The position numbers and the translations under genes are program-made. From contig JAOPHQ010005455.1 in assembly GCA_030340625.1 (NCBI GenBank), positions 1-64,000 of the forward strand: 64,000 nucleotides of DNA, read 5' to 3'. The notes beneath the pieces are model-generated. The model was not told the origin of the DNA. It was given only the letters and a program-made list of their open reading frames with translations, and did not search any database. Below are positions 11,501-46,750 of the stretch, in pieces (position 1 is the first letter of the stretch; every line of letters begins with the position of its first letter). The stretch is from Merluccius polli (taxonomy: Eukaryota > Chordata > Actinopteri > Gadiformes > Merlucciidae).

Positions 11501-13687
11501 CAGGGTGCAAAATTCACTTTTTTTTCCACCGGCCAAATGGCCGGTGAATGTTAAATTTTACCAGTCACTCAATAGATTGCCATTGTTTTTTTGGCTGGTG
11601 AGGGAAGCAAATCTATCATTAGCTGCTGCTAATTTTGTGCCCTGTCTGCGGTTGTGGAATTTTAGTTTGCTGCTTTCTAAAGCAAATGCTCTGATGTATT
11701 CCTAAAGATATGCAAGGGATAATCCACAATGAGGTGTGCATGTATCGAAAAATAACGCACGCCGCGGAAGTTTGCCTCCGCGAAGTGCATTATTTTTCGA
11801 AACATGCAAACCTTGGAGTGGATTATCCCACTTATATCCACTTGCACTACTTTTTGTGTTCCTGGAAACAAATGGCAAATGATCAGATAAATATATATAT
11901 CACTAATGCGTGGAACGCATCAGTTAAAATAAGATTTGCATGGAATGCAGACGTTCCCTTATTACTCCAGTAAATAGAGACGATCTTAGTAACGACATGG
12001 CAACGGGGAAGCTTTCTAAACGTAGTCCCATCAGTCTGGTCCAAGTTTACAGTTATTAATGTTTCATTTAGCGCATTAATTTAGATGGGTGATAAGACTG
12101 CTTATGTTACGATCACGTCATAGCTGTGCAGTTAACGAAAGTTAATCAACAGTTATACCTTATACTATGGCCCAGGTATTCACCCGGGCCATAGTATAAG
12201 CTATATTAATGCAAAGCTCCACCCTCTCTAAAGAGATCCAACAGGTTTGTTCAAGAGCTAGTGTAAATGTAGAAGAGAAGTACTAGTAGTAGCAGCTCTT
12301 CAACACTACTTGTGCAGTACTGTTGGAGAGTTCATATTTATTCCATAGACAAGTAACTGTACTGCAAAGAGAACAGAGACATGAGAATATAGAGGGATAA
12401 AACCTGCTCCACAAGAATCAAAAGACATAGTCTGTGTGGGGTGAAACTAGCTCAAATGGTTGGTGTTTCCTTGTAGGTGTACGACCAGATGCCAGAGCCC
12501 AGATACGTCATTTCCATGGGAAGGTAACACAACTCACCAGCTGAATGCTGACCTTCTCTTCCATTTCTGTTGTTCCAACTCCTGTTCTGCAATGTCTTAT
12601 CTAGCTGGGGTCCTCCAGCAGGATACGTTTCTAACTCATTGGCAATCATTCATCATTGGTAATCATTGGCTGCCCTTCTGACTGCCTGCCAGAAAATCGT
12701 TTTACTTTTTTTTTATCAATGCCACTTGTATCTCACTAATTTCTTTCTGTTTTGATACTTGGCACTTCATTTTTTACTACTTTTATATTAACTATTTTAA
12801 ACTTAAAATATATGAAAATTATATTCTATTAATGTTTTTTAAAGGGTCAGAGCTGCATTATCCACACAACTGTCCAAATGTATTCACCATTGTAGTCATT
12901 GTTAACACAAAAGTTGTAAGATAATGGGTAACATAACCACTGTTTTATTTTTAGCTGTGCCAACGGAGGTGGTTACTACCACTACTCCTACGCTGTCGTT
13001 AGAGGCTGTGACCGCATCATACCGGTTGACATCTACGTCCCAGGTAGGTCCAACATCATCTCACAATGTAGATCCATTGTGTAAAATTACTTTATTCATG
13101 AAACTTTGTGTCCAGGCTTCTGTGCTAATCAATTTTATGCAAAAACTAGGGTAGGGGAAAAATAAATAAATATCTATATCTATATAGATATAGATATTTG
13201 GAGCTGCACCACTATATCAGCCCAAATGTGTTCGTATCGTAGATGGCTGGAAAATGTCCCAATCAGCTGTGTTCATATGCAAAAACGGCCACTGTTGATG
13301 AGGTCAGGACACGGTGACATACCGGTATCATTCAAGATATTTCTTACCAGTCTATCCCTAACTCAAACCTTTTTAACTCAAACCGAACATTTTTGTTTAT
13401 TTAAAAAATATATTTTCAGTCCTTTAGAACCCAAAGTGAACCCTTCGTTAGAAAAAGTGTGTCTAACGAAGACGGATAAAAATCTTCATTGGTCATGACA
13501 ACCTTGTGTTTAGACCACTCATTTGATAAACGCAAGACAAAAATGTATCTAATGACATGTTTATCTGGCTTCCCCTCTCCCACCACCAGGGTGCCCCCCC
13601 ACGGCCGAGGCGCTGCTCTACGGGACCCTGCAGCTACAGAAGAAGATCAAGAGGGAGAAGAAGATGAGGATCTGGTATCGGAAGTGA
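8501..13687 (+). CDS. ndufs7: NADH dehydrogenase iron-sulfur protein 7 (PSST), 8 exons
   Basis: Exons are 8501-8516, 9450-9486, 9752-9826, 10274-10394, 11164-11343, 12477-12523, 12955-13043 and 13590-13687. They give 220 aa; human NDUFS7 is 213 aa. It is a core subunit of mitochondrial complex I and holds cluster N2, the last iron-sulfur centre before ubiquinone. The first ~45 residues (exons 1-3) are basic and Ser/Ala/His-rich with few acids, as expected of a mitochondrial presequence. The mature part contains GEYVITKLDDLVNWARR, then the tandem-cysteine motif LACCAVEMMHMAAPRYDMD, then SCANGGGYYHYSY and GCPPTAEALLYG. The four N2 ligands fall at C95, C96, C160 and C190, with the family's spacing of 65 and 30. 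The protein ends KKMRIWYRK. Exons 1-3 are assigned by phase and composition, because the presequence is not conserved. The rest is unambiguous. Confidence 0.95.
9600..9715 (+). repeat. tRNA-derived SINE fragment in ndufs7 intron 2
   Basis: An A-box-like 5' part (GTTGGGGTGTTTGACTC) is followed by a near-perfect Pol III B box, GGGTTCGATCCC (9637-9648), and a tail with CACTTTGGACAAAAGTGT. It would not fold as a functional tRNA, so I call it a SINE. Confidence 0.55.
11136..11163 (+). promoter_or_regulatory. Poly-C splice acceptor of ndufs7 exon 5
   Basis: Twenty-six consecutive C run directly into AG, so the acceptor is simply C26-AG. Exon 5 (starting at 11164) begins with the conserved SSLWPM and keeps frame with exon 4, so this site must be used. 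No T lies within 25 nt of the AG. Confidence 0.85.
11500..11645. mobile_element. Possible small MITE fragment in ndufs7 intron 5
   Basis: The stretch begins CAGGGTGCAAAATTCAC and contains a 9-bp inverted repeat CACCGGCCA-aa-TGGCCGGTG near 11527. Its layout resembles the left end of the hAT element at 34557 (terminal CAGGG, then a short palindrome). I could not find a matching right terminus, so this is tentative. Confidence 0.25.
11708..12202 (+). mobile_element. Compact copy of a hairpin-ended element with one 52-bp unit
   Basis: The element opens with a ~115-bp palindrome (GGGATAATCCAC at 11716, matched by GTGGATTATCCC at 11818) with inner arms around CATGTATCGAAAAATAA. It contains exactly one copy of the 52-bp unit TTACTCCAGTAAATAGAGAC... 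(11962-12003), followed by GGGGAAGCTTTCTAAACGTAGT. It ends with a 19-bp hairpin, CTTATACTATGGCCCAGGT, loop ATTC, and its complement (12159-12200). The same left palindrome and the same GGGGAAGCTTTC block flank the large minisatellite at 55.7-63.5 kb, so both are copies of one family. No open frame is present, so it is non-autonomous. The superfamily is unknown to me. Confidence 0.6.
13168..13199. repeat. Perfect 32-bp AT palindrome in ndufs7 intron 7
   Basis: AAATATCTATATCTAT is followed immediately by its exact reverse complement. It is AT-only apart from paired G and C positions, and could extrude as a cruciform. No element boundaries are visible around it. Confidence 0.8.
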
Positions 13688-13799
13688 GCTGGGTGTGGTG
13701 CGGCCGTGTGTACATGTCTTCTTTCTGGGAGGTCTGCTGGGCTGGGCTAGGTGCTGCCCTGGTTGGCTCCTCATCCATGTAGATTCACTTATTAACTTT

Positions 13800-13805
13800 A
13801 ATAAA
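13800..13805 (+). terminator. Polyadenylation signal of ndufs7
   Basis: AATAAA lies 113 nt after the ndufs7 stop codon and is followed within 30 nt by a T/GT-rich stretch (TTCTTGTCAGTTACTCAGTTGTGTCTGGGTG). This is the expected arrangement for a short 3' UTR. Confidence 0.75.
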
Positions 13806-14085
13806 GTCGTTCTTGTCAGTTACTCAGTTGTGTCTGGGTGTTTTCGTCTTTACACAAACACTGTACTGTTTTGTTTTGTTTGTGGTTGCACCAATGGATT
13901 CTAACGTTGGATTTAATTATATCAGTCCTAGAGTATTTATTGGTGTTTATTTACATATATGTACCGTTATAAAATAGATGTAACTTAAATGGAGAAAGTA
14001 AAAATATGAAGTTTAAATTTAATATGCAATACTACACGTGTTTTGAACCAAAGCCAGTAGATGGTGCTGGTGGGGAAAAAAAAAC

Positions 14086-14088
<3 letters not shown>

Positions 14089-14172
<84 letters not shown>
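14089..14172. repeat. (TA)n microsatellite
   Basis: About 40 uninterrupted TA units lie between ndufs7 and gamt. This is simple-sequence DNA. Confidence 0.95.
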
Positions 14173-14175
<3 letters not shown>

Positions 14176-14892
14176 CTCAGCTGTGGGCTCAGTGATTGGT
14201 CAGAAACTAACCTTCAGATCCACCCCCTCTTCCCAAGGACCTAATTTTACTGCAGACCGGATGATTAAACCCTCCAAAATTGCATATATCACTAATGTAC
14301 AATTTACTTTATTGTCGCAAGGAAGTCACTTTGCCTGTGTTTGCACACTTCATTGTGACTTTAGGCTGATGGTCTAGACTCTAGATTTTCTAAGCGTCTG
14401 ACACAAGGCCTTTTCTTGTATGTCTGGAGAGGAAGGCCTAAATCCATTGACTTGGACAGTTGTTACATTACTCAAATGATCAATTTGAAAACCTATTGAC
14501 AGGTCATGTGTCCTGTTAAAATATTGTTTTTCTATTCTTTTTTTTCATGCATAATTAAGAATTAAAACTGCATTGGATCTGTTGTGATACCACTACATGT
14601 GATGTGTCTTATATCAACTTCTGTCTTGGCAGTTAATATGTCCCCACCTCCATTTTCTCATTGTAATTCTGCCCTATGAAACATTTATCTCCCCGCCTAA
14701 GTAAACGCTCTCTTAAAAGTCTTCCTGGCTGGAAGATTAGACAGTACATGGGGTTCACTCTGTTAAAGTTGCTCTAGGTAACTTTTGCTATTTGACCAAG
14801 CGCTAGCTTGAATTTAAAAAAGAAATCTGTTCAGCCTTCCATTGATTCAAATGTATACAACAAACTCCACCTCCTTGACGTCACCGCCCGCC

Positions 14893-15030
14893 CCCAGTCC
14901 CGTTTTATCTAAAGTGTCTTACAATAACATGAGTGCATATATTCATAGCATGTGTGGTCTCAGCGGGAATCGAACCCCTAACCCTGGCGATGTTAACGCC
15001 ATGCTCTACCAGTTCAGCTAGACAAGACCA
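14893..15030 (-). repeat. tRNA-derived SINE, minus strand
   Basis: On the minus strand it reads AGCTGAACTGGTAGAGCATGG, then a B box GGGGTTCGATTCCC, then ATGCACTCATGTTATTGTAAG and CACTTTAGATAAAA. The unit at 19626-19756 has the same order of motifs (AGCTAATTTGGTAGAGCATGG, GGGGTTCAATTCCC, ATGCACTCAT, ATTGTAAGGCACTTTAGATAAAA). Two dispersed copies with the same non-tRNA 3' part mark this as a SINE family rather than a tRNA gene. Confidence 0.7.
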
Positions 15031-15269
15031 TATTCATTTCCTTTTCTTGTTTAAACTTTCTTGTTAAAAGCCTTAACTTGTTTAAACGTTCTTGTTAAAG
15101 CCTTTCCTTATTATTAACCCAATACAAGTGACGTCAAGCAGGAGTTCATACTTTTATGCATTTATGGATCAAGGGTAAAGGAGAAGACGCATTCAGCGAT
15201 ATTAAAAACAAAACAAACATTAAAAAAATGGACTCCAAAATCAGTCAGTCGGCGTGGCGAGGTAGGACT

Positions 15270-17683
15270 TTACTCTTTAAGAATGGTGGGAGTGATCATC
15301 TTGCTGAAGGAGTAGTATTTGCATTCACTTGGGGGTGCAATGTCCATGTTGGTGGTGGAGATCTTCTCCTTCTTGAAACCGGCTTGGAGCAGATGGGGCA
15401 TCTGTGTCTCCTGAAAAATCATTAACACAGAAGGTGCAGGTTATTCCAACATGCTGTGTGCGTGTGTATTTTCGCTCCGTTTTATCTTTACCATGGCTTT
15501 ATCTTAGAAAAATTGTCATTCGGGACATGTTCTCATTGGTCAGACAAACTGCGTATCAGTAGCGGTTCAAGGCTAGATAAAAGGGTGCAATCACCACACG
15601 AACATGCATTTTAAGCTTTAAATGTATACGTGTGAATGCAATACTTGAAACAGACTTGACTTCCTACAAATGTGTACTGGTTGATGGACTACTAGTACTA
15701 TGTCAAATCTCTTGGATGCATTATATACCATGTTAAATTATCAATTATTTACATATTCACGGTCTTCTTGTGCCTTTTTGGACAGAACAGTGAAGACAGA
15801 GGGTAGTGGGATAAAATACATGACATGTGAAAGACATGTAGCATAGGACTGGGGAACCTAACCTGGGTTTTGTCTCCAACACATGCTCATTATAAAAAGG
15901 GGGTGAGGGTGGACCGACCTGGAACATCTTGTCGATGTCCGTGTATTTGTCCTTCAGCAGGTCTCCCCAGGAGGTCAGGTTGCAGTAGGTGAGGACTCCA
16001 CCGGACTTCAGCAGCCTGTGTGCGTGGCCCTGAACAGTAGAGACACGCAAGATGTGTGATTGGCCCACATGGTTTTGCAAAAATTATCCCCCACTGAATC
16101 GTCACTTTAAACGGCAGATGGGTCATGTCATGTCTCAGCATCTGTTAAAGTTTTCAAGGCTGAAAGGGTGCTTCAATCAAACAACATAACAATTGTATGT
16201 ATTCAATATCAGCACCGAGGACTATAGCGCCACCGGTTTGAAGCGTGAATCATCACAAACTGGAAATTTCATCTTGTATAACTGCTTTTATAGCCAATAC
16301 AAAAAGTTAATCATTTTTTTCGTGTTCATACATTGTGATAGGATCCCCAGCCAGGTGATTTCCAGAAAGGTAGCTAAGATAGAGGTGGGTGGGGGTTGGT
16401 GGTGTGGTGTTGGTTGTGTTACCTTGATGAAGTCGAACTGGTGGGTGTGCCAGGTCTCCTCAGAGAGGGGGTAGGTGTCGTACAGTATGCCTGTCACAGA
16501 ACAACACCTTACACCATTAACAGACCAGCCTATTTAGCCAAAAACAACTTGTCTTGCTCGGGGTCTGTGTGAAACAGTACCGTCAAAGTGGTTGTCGGGC
16601 AGAGTGGGCACCACATCCTCCCAGAGGCCCTTCAATGGGACAATCTGTACAATAAAACGTTGTCATTGTCAGAGTTGGGCACTAGAGTGAAGTACCCCAT
16701 ACCACATCCTCATCCCATACCACATCCCATCCCACATCCCCACACTGTGGCCCACCTTGTGAGGCTGGACCTTGGCCCACTCCTGCAGCCTGGCGAACAC
16801 GCCGTCGTTGCACTCAATGATCCAGTGCTCCTCGATGGGGAACGACTCCACCTTGGTGGCGGCGATGGCCATGCCAAACCCAATCTCCAGAACCCGGCCT
16901 CCTGCCGGGACGGAAATCAATGCAAACAGATATAGATCAATAAATAATAAATACACTTTTTTTCTCACCACTGCAGAGTGGACAGTGACACTGACAGCCA
17001 TCCCTCCCCGTGGACGTGGGCTGGTCAGGAGCAACATGTACAGAATGACCATAACGGGACATTTGGTCGCAAACACGTGACACACGTAAAGGTCGCGTTA
17101 AACGAGGAGCACCTGATAAAAATAGTAAAGGCCCTAACCCCGTTTCTTTACCTATAATCCTCAAAAGTGTATTTTTTTGTTTATAACTGTCACGTTTTTT
17201 AATACAATGTCGCGAAGGAAGCACGTTGAAGTCGTGAATAGTTTTTAAGTGAACCCATTAATCTCCCGTCGCGGCCTGTAAACAACAACGACGACAGACA
17301 ATAGGGTTTTAATTAAAATGCTCGTCCCGTCGAGCTGCACTTTCTTTAACCCCTGCAGACCTCAACAGGAACTTCATGTCTCCATGTCTGTCCCCCCCCC
17401 TCGTGTCCAACGTCTCCGTGGTACAGTAACACCTGCCGCCAGCACTCACCCCGTCCACGTTGCGCTTCACTACTTTTTACTACTACTAACTACTACTACT
17501 ACCACTACTGCTACTACTGCTACTAACTACTACTACTACCACTACTACTACTGCTGCTACTAACTACTACTACTACTACTGCTACTAACTACTACTACTA
17601 CCACTACTGCTACTACTGCTACTAACTACTACTACTACCACTACTACTACTACTACTGCTACTAACTACTACTACTACTACTG

Positions 17684-17721
<38 letters not shown>

Positions 17722-17938
17722 GCTAACACTACTAACTAGTACTGCTAACACTACTACTAACTAGTACTACTAACTAACTACTAATAACTACTACTACTAA
17801 CTAGTACTAATAACTACTACTAGCCTACTACATGTCACTACTACTACTACTAACGACTAAAACTACTACTAACTAGTACTACTAACTACTACTACTATAC
17901 TACTACTACTACTAACAACTAAAACTACTACTAACTAG

Positions 17939-17976
<38 letters not shown>

Positions 17977-18275
17977 TACTACTACTACTACTACTACCAC
18001 TACATATGCCATGCGCAATGGGGGGAAAAACAGTTACAGTAAAGTAAACGATGCCATTGCACACAGTGTGCCATCGGCGCGGGTCGCGGAGCGGCGGTAC
18101 CTTTGGACGCCGCCACGCCGGCCAGGGAGTGCATGTAGGGGGTCTCCCAGCGCTCCATGACGGGCTTGCCCAGGATCTCCAGGTGGGTGTCCGCCTCGTT
18201 GTACCCGGCGCTGGCGCCATGCCACCCGGGTTTGCAGTCCTCTCCCTTGGTGAATATGGGCTGTTCGGTCGTCAT
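15270..18275 (-). CDS. gamt: Guanidinoacetate N-methyltransferase, 6 exons
   Basis: Exons in transcript order are 18275-18101, 16898-16756, 16644-16581, 16490-16423, 16029-15919 and 15410-15270. All junctions are GT-AG and in phase, giving 233 aa (human 236). The enzyme transfers a methyl group from S-adenosylmethionine to guanidinoacetate, the last step of creatine synthesis, in the cytosol. Visible marks are GWHGASAGYNEADTHLEI (N-terminal lid), MERWETPYMHSLA, the SAM-binding loop RVLEIGFGMAIAA, HWIIECNDGVF (acidic end of strand 2), KGLWEDVVPTLPDNHFDGILYDTYPLS carrying the catalytic Asp of the YDTY motif (residue 132 here), LTYCNLTSWGDLL, and the C-terminal ECKYYSFSKMITP. The start is chosen at MTTEQPIFTKGE, just downstream of a TATA-like box. 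It converges on ndufs7 and diverges from dazap1, as in human. Intron 1 contains a ~530-bp TAC repeat. Confidence 0.96.
17465..17999. repeat. Long (TAC)n trinucleotide repeat in gamt intron 1
   Basis: About 530 bp of TAC (CTA, ACT) repeat is broken by TAA, TGC and TAG variants and by larger periodic motifs such as CTACTGCTACTAACTACTAC. In the gamt sense direction it reads GTA repeats. This region produces the poly-Val and poly-Tyr open frames on either strand, which are not genes. Confidence 0.95.
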
Positions 18276-18386
18276 TTTAATCTTTGGGCCTGAGTCTTGA
18301 AAGTGGGGGTGAAGTGTGTGTGTGTTGGGGGGGACTCCTTAGTCCACTCGTCCGCAGAAGGAGGGACTGGGCACGGAGCGGGTGGG

Positions 18387-18393
18387 ATTTATA
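18387..18393 (-). promoter_or_regulatory. TATA-like box upstream of gamt
   Basis: On the minus strand the motif is TATAAAT, in the context CCCCTTATAAATCCCACC. It lies 112-118 nt upstream of the gamt start codon in otherwise GC-rich sequence. Transcription starting ~30 nt downstream would leave an ~80-nt 5' UTR. The call rests on motif and position only. Confidence 0.45.
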
Positions 18394-19254
18394 AGGGGCT
18401 GCAGAGTGCTGACTCGGCGGGATGTCCTCCCAGCACCAGGAGGCGTTCACTATGGGGGTCACGATATGCTGGCATACCAAGGGGCAGCCTAACCCAGAGC
18501 TGGGCTGCTCGCTATTGGACATTAATTTGAATGACAAGCACGAAAGCACGCTGTTGAATGATTCACGTGCGCTCATATGGCGTTACATTTGGTTAATTTC
18601 CATCCTCGTATCGATATATTTCCGAGAACCGTGCAGAGAAACCGGTTTCTCAATGACGGAAAAACTGCAGCTGTCAAATGCCAGATGTCGTATGTCCAGG
18701 CATGTGCCAAAATGCATATAGGCCTACATAACTAAATATGATTCATCTTTGAGACGCTATTTCTTTTTTATTCATAGTAGGCCTACATGCTTTCAAAAAA
18801 TAACTTAACTAGGCCATGAACTGAACAAATAGGCTACAATCATTAATGTGTATACAATGGCCATGCAGAAGCATTCATAATTAATTTCACTCAGCTAGTA
18901 AAGTCTCACATTATCTGATACAGTAGGCTATAACTTTACTATAATGCAGCCGTTAAGATCAGGACAAGACTATAAGACAGATAATATGACAACCTCAATA
19001 TGTTATCAATGTTGTATGGGAGTGCAGAGTAGCTAGAATCAGTAAACAGTTAGTGGTTAATGTTTATCCAAATGAAATACATCTCTGCATTCAAACATTT
19101 GTGCAAATCCTTCCAAACGAAGGACAAATAAGTTGGCTATAGCAAAAAAAGATTAAATGACAAACCGTAAACTTAATTCTGACCGTTTACTAGCTTTAGC
19201 CAGCTGCATCCTATCATGTGAGGCTAATAATATCATGAAATATTCTAATACACT

Positions 19255-19372
19255 CTAGCTGGGTCAGACAGGATAGTCCAGGGTGTTGGACCCAGCTGAA
19301 AGGTACTGGGTCAATCCTGTATTGAGCAAGATGCCTATGTCACTTGGATAAAAGCGTCTGTGAAATGACTAA
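19255..19372 (+). repeat. Diverged tRNA-derived SINE fragment
   Basis: The unit contains GATAGTCCAGGGTGTTGGACCC and a decayed B box (CTGGGTCAATCC), then the shared tail CACTTGGATAAAAGCGTCTGTGAAAT. The tail motif recurs near 10670, 7570 and 33510 in this window. Confidence 0.55.
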
Positions 19373-19625
19373 ATAGTAAACATAGATCTAGCAGCTCCTG
19401 CGCATGCATTTCTACTAAAGCTACTCTCTAATGCACATTATCAACTTATTTAAAAGTCAAAACATTTAAGTCAGTGAAGACTTCTTAATCAACCCAGAAG
19501 GACAACACACTGCAGACATAAATACCTCAGCATGCATCTCATCCTTTAGCTGTCCTGAGGGACATGTATTTGCATTTTAAAGCTGCCAAGTTGCTCCTTT
19601 TTAAAAGGATGTTTTTTTGTGAAGT

Positions 19626-19756
19626 GGTCCTGTTTAGCTAATTTGGTAGAGCATGGCATTAATACTGCCCAGGTTTGGGGTTCAATTCCCACTGGGCCAC
19701 CATGTTAAGAGATGGATGCACTCATTATATTGTAAGGCACTTTAGATAAAAGAGAC
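19626..19756 (+). repeat. tRNA-derived SINE
   Basis: This is the partner copy of the minus-strand SINE at 14893-15030. It has the same A-box region (TAGAGCATGGC), B box (GGGGTTCAATTCCC) and 3' body (ATGCACTCAT, ATTGTAAG, CACTTTAGATAAAA). Confidence 0.7.
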
Positions 19757-20831
19757 CACCATATGGCGTATATTGAGTCTGTTTTTCTCATTTCCAGAGA
19801 GTACTGCTTATCTCAATATGTTGTTATCTATAAATTGTTGTATGTCTTGTGTGTGTGAATCACACAGTGCCTTTTAGGACATTTGACATCACATGTTGAG
19901 GAGGGCATGAAACATAAATGGATAGTTGACATTGCACTGATGCCAGTATGGAAACGTTTCTTTCTAAAAGTGTTTTTTAATAATGTAACCCACTAAGTGT
20001 AGTTCACCACCTTACAATAACATAATCAACAATCCGTGAACACAGCAGGAAATGTATTTAGCTTTGCACCGATTACTTTTTTGTTAATATGGCAAGGTCA
20101 ATAAAGCAAAAACAAATACATTGATGTCATACATTAAAAGTAAACGCTTTTATATTAGATGCTAATCTATTAAAGCAGCTATTTCAATTACCATTCACAC
20201 TATTCACAACGATATAAATGCTGTTGCAAAGAGAAAAAAGATATATGGTATCAATCACGCATTTAATTATAGTAGCCCACATTCGTTGAATTAATCCTCT
20301 TTTACACCAGTGCATTTTTAACCATTTTTAACCGTCCGAAAACCACATGAAACACATGACATAGCGTAAGAAGATGTGGACCAGCGGACCAGGTATAACT
20401 GTAAGTGTTGCAATGTCAGCAAAATGTCAGCACTGTGTGTCGGTACAATAAAGGGGCCACTCATTAAGGGACTGCACTCAATCACCACAAATGACCCTGC
20501 TGGTCGTTTCAGGACTTCCTCAACCACTGCGTCTAAGCTTTTGTCTTTTCTTTTTTTTTCTTTCTTTCATGTGCCAAAAATGTTCAAACATTAAAAAAAA
20601 TATAGCAGGACAATTTTTTTTGTCCATTTTTATTTTTCGTGGGAATGTATCCCTTTAAATGCGGCTGGTCCCCGCAGGGGGGCCCGTGGCTGAGCGTCGT
20701 CACTGCGCAGAGCAGTTTGAACCAAAAAGCGGAGTGACCTTCCTGGCGCTCAGTCTGGTGGAGGGGCAGAGCAGCGAGGAGCAGCAAGCCGGCTGTAGCG
20801 TAGCAACACAGCCGCCTGAAGAGCCGCAGAC

Positions 20832-44671
<23,840 letters not shown>

Positions 44672-45407
44672 CCCTTGACCCCCACTCTGACCCCCCCCCC
44701 AACCCCATCGCCGCCGCCACCTCCTCCACCTCTACCACAACCAGACGTTCTCACGTTCCGGCGTTCAGTTCACAGAAGAAAAGAGAAAAGAACATAATAA
44801 TAATTTAACAGTCAGGGAAAAACAGGAGTTGTTTGTTGCTAATGAGTTTGGGGGATTGCTGTTGGGATTCTGTTGATGCACACTATAAATGGGAAACTGA
44901 AAACGTTGTCCAAAACACGGGATTCCAGCTAATTTCTGTTACAGTTTCTCCCGTGTATTTTATGGAAAGATGAGCTGACGCTTTTACCCCTTCCCCCTCC
45001 CATGTTTTATAGTAGAACTTTACTACTTTGCAATAATTTTGATTGTCTGTCCAGTCACTAGCACAGAGCCTATATGTAAAGAGACTTGCATATGAATATG
45101 AATATTTATGATGGACAGAAACACAACAGGGTCTCAAGTTTCCTCAGCTTTAAATTCTAGGGAAATATGTTTTTATTTTTCATTTGGTGGATTTTGTTTA
45201 CTCTCTGAGCCTTTATTTTAAAGTTTGTTTTAAAATGAAAAAGTATGAATATATATTATACACAAACTGTGCAATTTTTTAAAAAGAGAATTTTGTACGA
45301 TAAATGTACACTTTGCTTGTTTTTTTATTTAAAGATGTAGAATTCCCTCAGGTGGCTGTTTGGGTGCATTTTGCACTTGTGCTAAAAGAAAGGAAAACCT
45401 ATTTCAA

Positions 45408-45413
45408 AATAAA
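45408..45413 (+). terminator. Polyadenylation signal of dazap1
   Basis: AATAAA in the context TTCAAAATAAAAGTTTT lies 737 nt after the stop codon and is followed by T/GT-rich sequence (GATGTTGATGTTTTTGTT). The 3' UTR between is AT-rich with several T runs. Confidence 0.7.
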
Positions 45414-46681
45414 AGTTTTAAAGATAATGATGTTGATGTTTTTGTTAAATTGAAATGCTTCTGTTGAACCAGGTCTAAAGATGCAAAGATAGTAGATGCA
45501 GTAAAGAATGAGTTGTCTATGGAAAGCTGGATTTCCTTTATCGGTATATTTCAAAGTAATCTGGCTCAAGTTTCCTTGTGTGTTTACCTTGTCTTAGCTA
45601 CACACAAATACGCACAATGATGTGAAGTAAATGTAATTAGGAAAGTTTATTGGAAAATATGAAATTCATTCAGTTGACCAAAGTAACCTACCATACTAAA
45701 TGATATTTTCCTTTGGGCTACTGAACACAAAATATGCCAGGGCCTACACCTAAATATTATTTTTGCGGTGCCTTTGCATGTCATTTTGTCACACATACTG
45801 TCATTTAATAAAAACAGCGTTAGGACAGTTTCTGATTTTGACAAACAGCCTGTATTTCTCGACGGTTGCCGGAGGAGAGATGTATGTACAGAGTCTCCTT
45901 AAATGAGGCTGAGCTTGGCTACTTATTCGCCAGCTCCTTATTCGAGTTTTCAAGTGTCCAATGACCGCAATAACGTTATTTAGCCTGTAGATGGCGCTGT
46001 TTAGTTACTAATCTCTGGCCTGTGCTGTAGAGGCCTCCGTTGATGATTTATAACATGAGTGCTCTGTATTCGGAAAAATAGAACAATGACTGTCCAGGAG
46101 GTATTTTTCAATGGAATATATTCAAACATTTTGAAAAGCTACTCTTATACTGCTGTCCATACTGCAAATATCTCACCTAGTGAATGTAAAGTTGAAATAT
46201 TCAATTTAAAGGAATTTGAAAGTTCTTTGGAGTCACGGACAACAGTGTCATGTGATTTATTTATTTCACTTGGACTACATATATTTTAGCTTGACAGATG
46301 GAACAATGCAGAACGCTTCATTTATACAAGAATCTGATTTTGTGTAAGTTTACATATTAATTTAATCTGCAAAGGTAAGGCTGTGAAGGAGTGTAACATT
46401 TTTAATGTTTGATATTTATTTAAAACATAGTTTCTGTTTTAAAGTAACATTGGTCTCCTTGGGCAAAGAAGGAGAGGGTCCCAGTGGACCGAGTGTCTTT
46501 CTTGTCGGGAGTGATGTTCGAAAATGCTTTAAAATAAAGAGCAAATTGTCTTGATATTATCACTTTATTTGCTCTGTTTACCCTGTTAAAGCGAGGTGGA
46601 AGATCCATGTGGAAAAAGCCTTTCAGAACTGAACAGCTTGTGTCAACACGCCCATTTATGTCGACACGGCCATTTCCATTT

Positions 46682-46725
46682 GTGTCGACAGCCCATTTGT
46701 ATCGAGACAAATGGGCTGTCGACAC
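46682..46725. repeat. Perfect inverted repeat, 19-bp arms
   Basis: GTGTCGACAGCCCATTTGT, a 6-nt loop (ATCGAG) and the exact complement. Partial copies of the arm (GTCGACACGGCCATTT, TGTCAACACGCCCATTT) lie just upstream at about 46640-46670, so the arm unit appears several times. Confidence 0.9.
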
Positions 46726-46750
46726 CAAGCCGTGACTGGTCAATCCGAAA

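Larger units (their letters stand above)
13806..15269. other. ndufs7-gamt convergent intergenic region
   Basis: No gene is seen. Both neighbours end here (ndufs7 from the left, gamt from the right). The stretch contains a TA microsatellite, a SINE on the minus strand (14893-15030) and otherwise unassigned AT-rich sequence. Confidence 0.6.
18420..20640. other. gamt-dazap1 divergent intergenic region
   Basis: No coding gene is seen. Two SINE fragments are present (19255-19372 and 19626-19756); the rest is AT-rich single-copy-looking sequence. The two flanking genes point away from each other, so regulatory sequence for both could lie here, but I cannot point to specific sites beyond the gamt TATA-like box and the GC-rich start of dazap1. 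Confidence 0.55.

Noticed and set aside
46059..46289. A 76-codon open frame downstream of dazap1
   Set aside because: AT-rich, no recognised domain and no splice or promoter context; consistent with chance.
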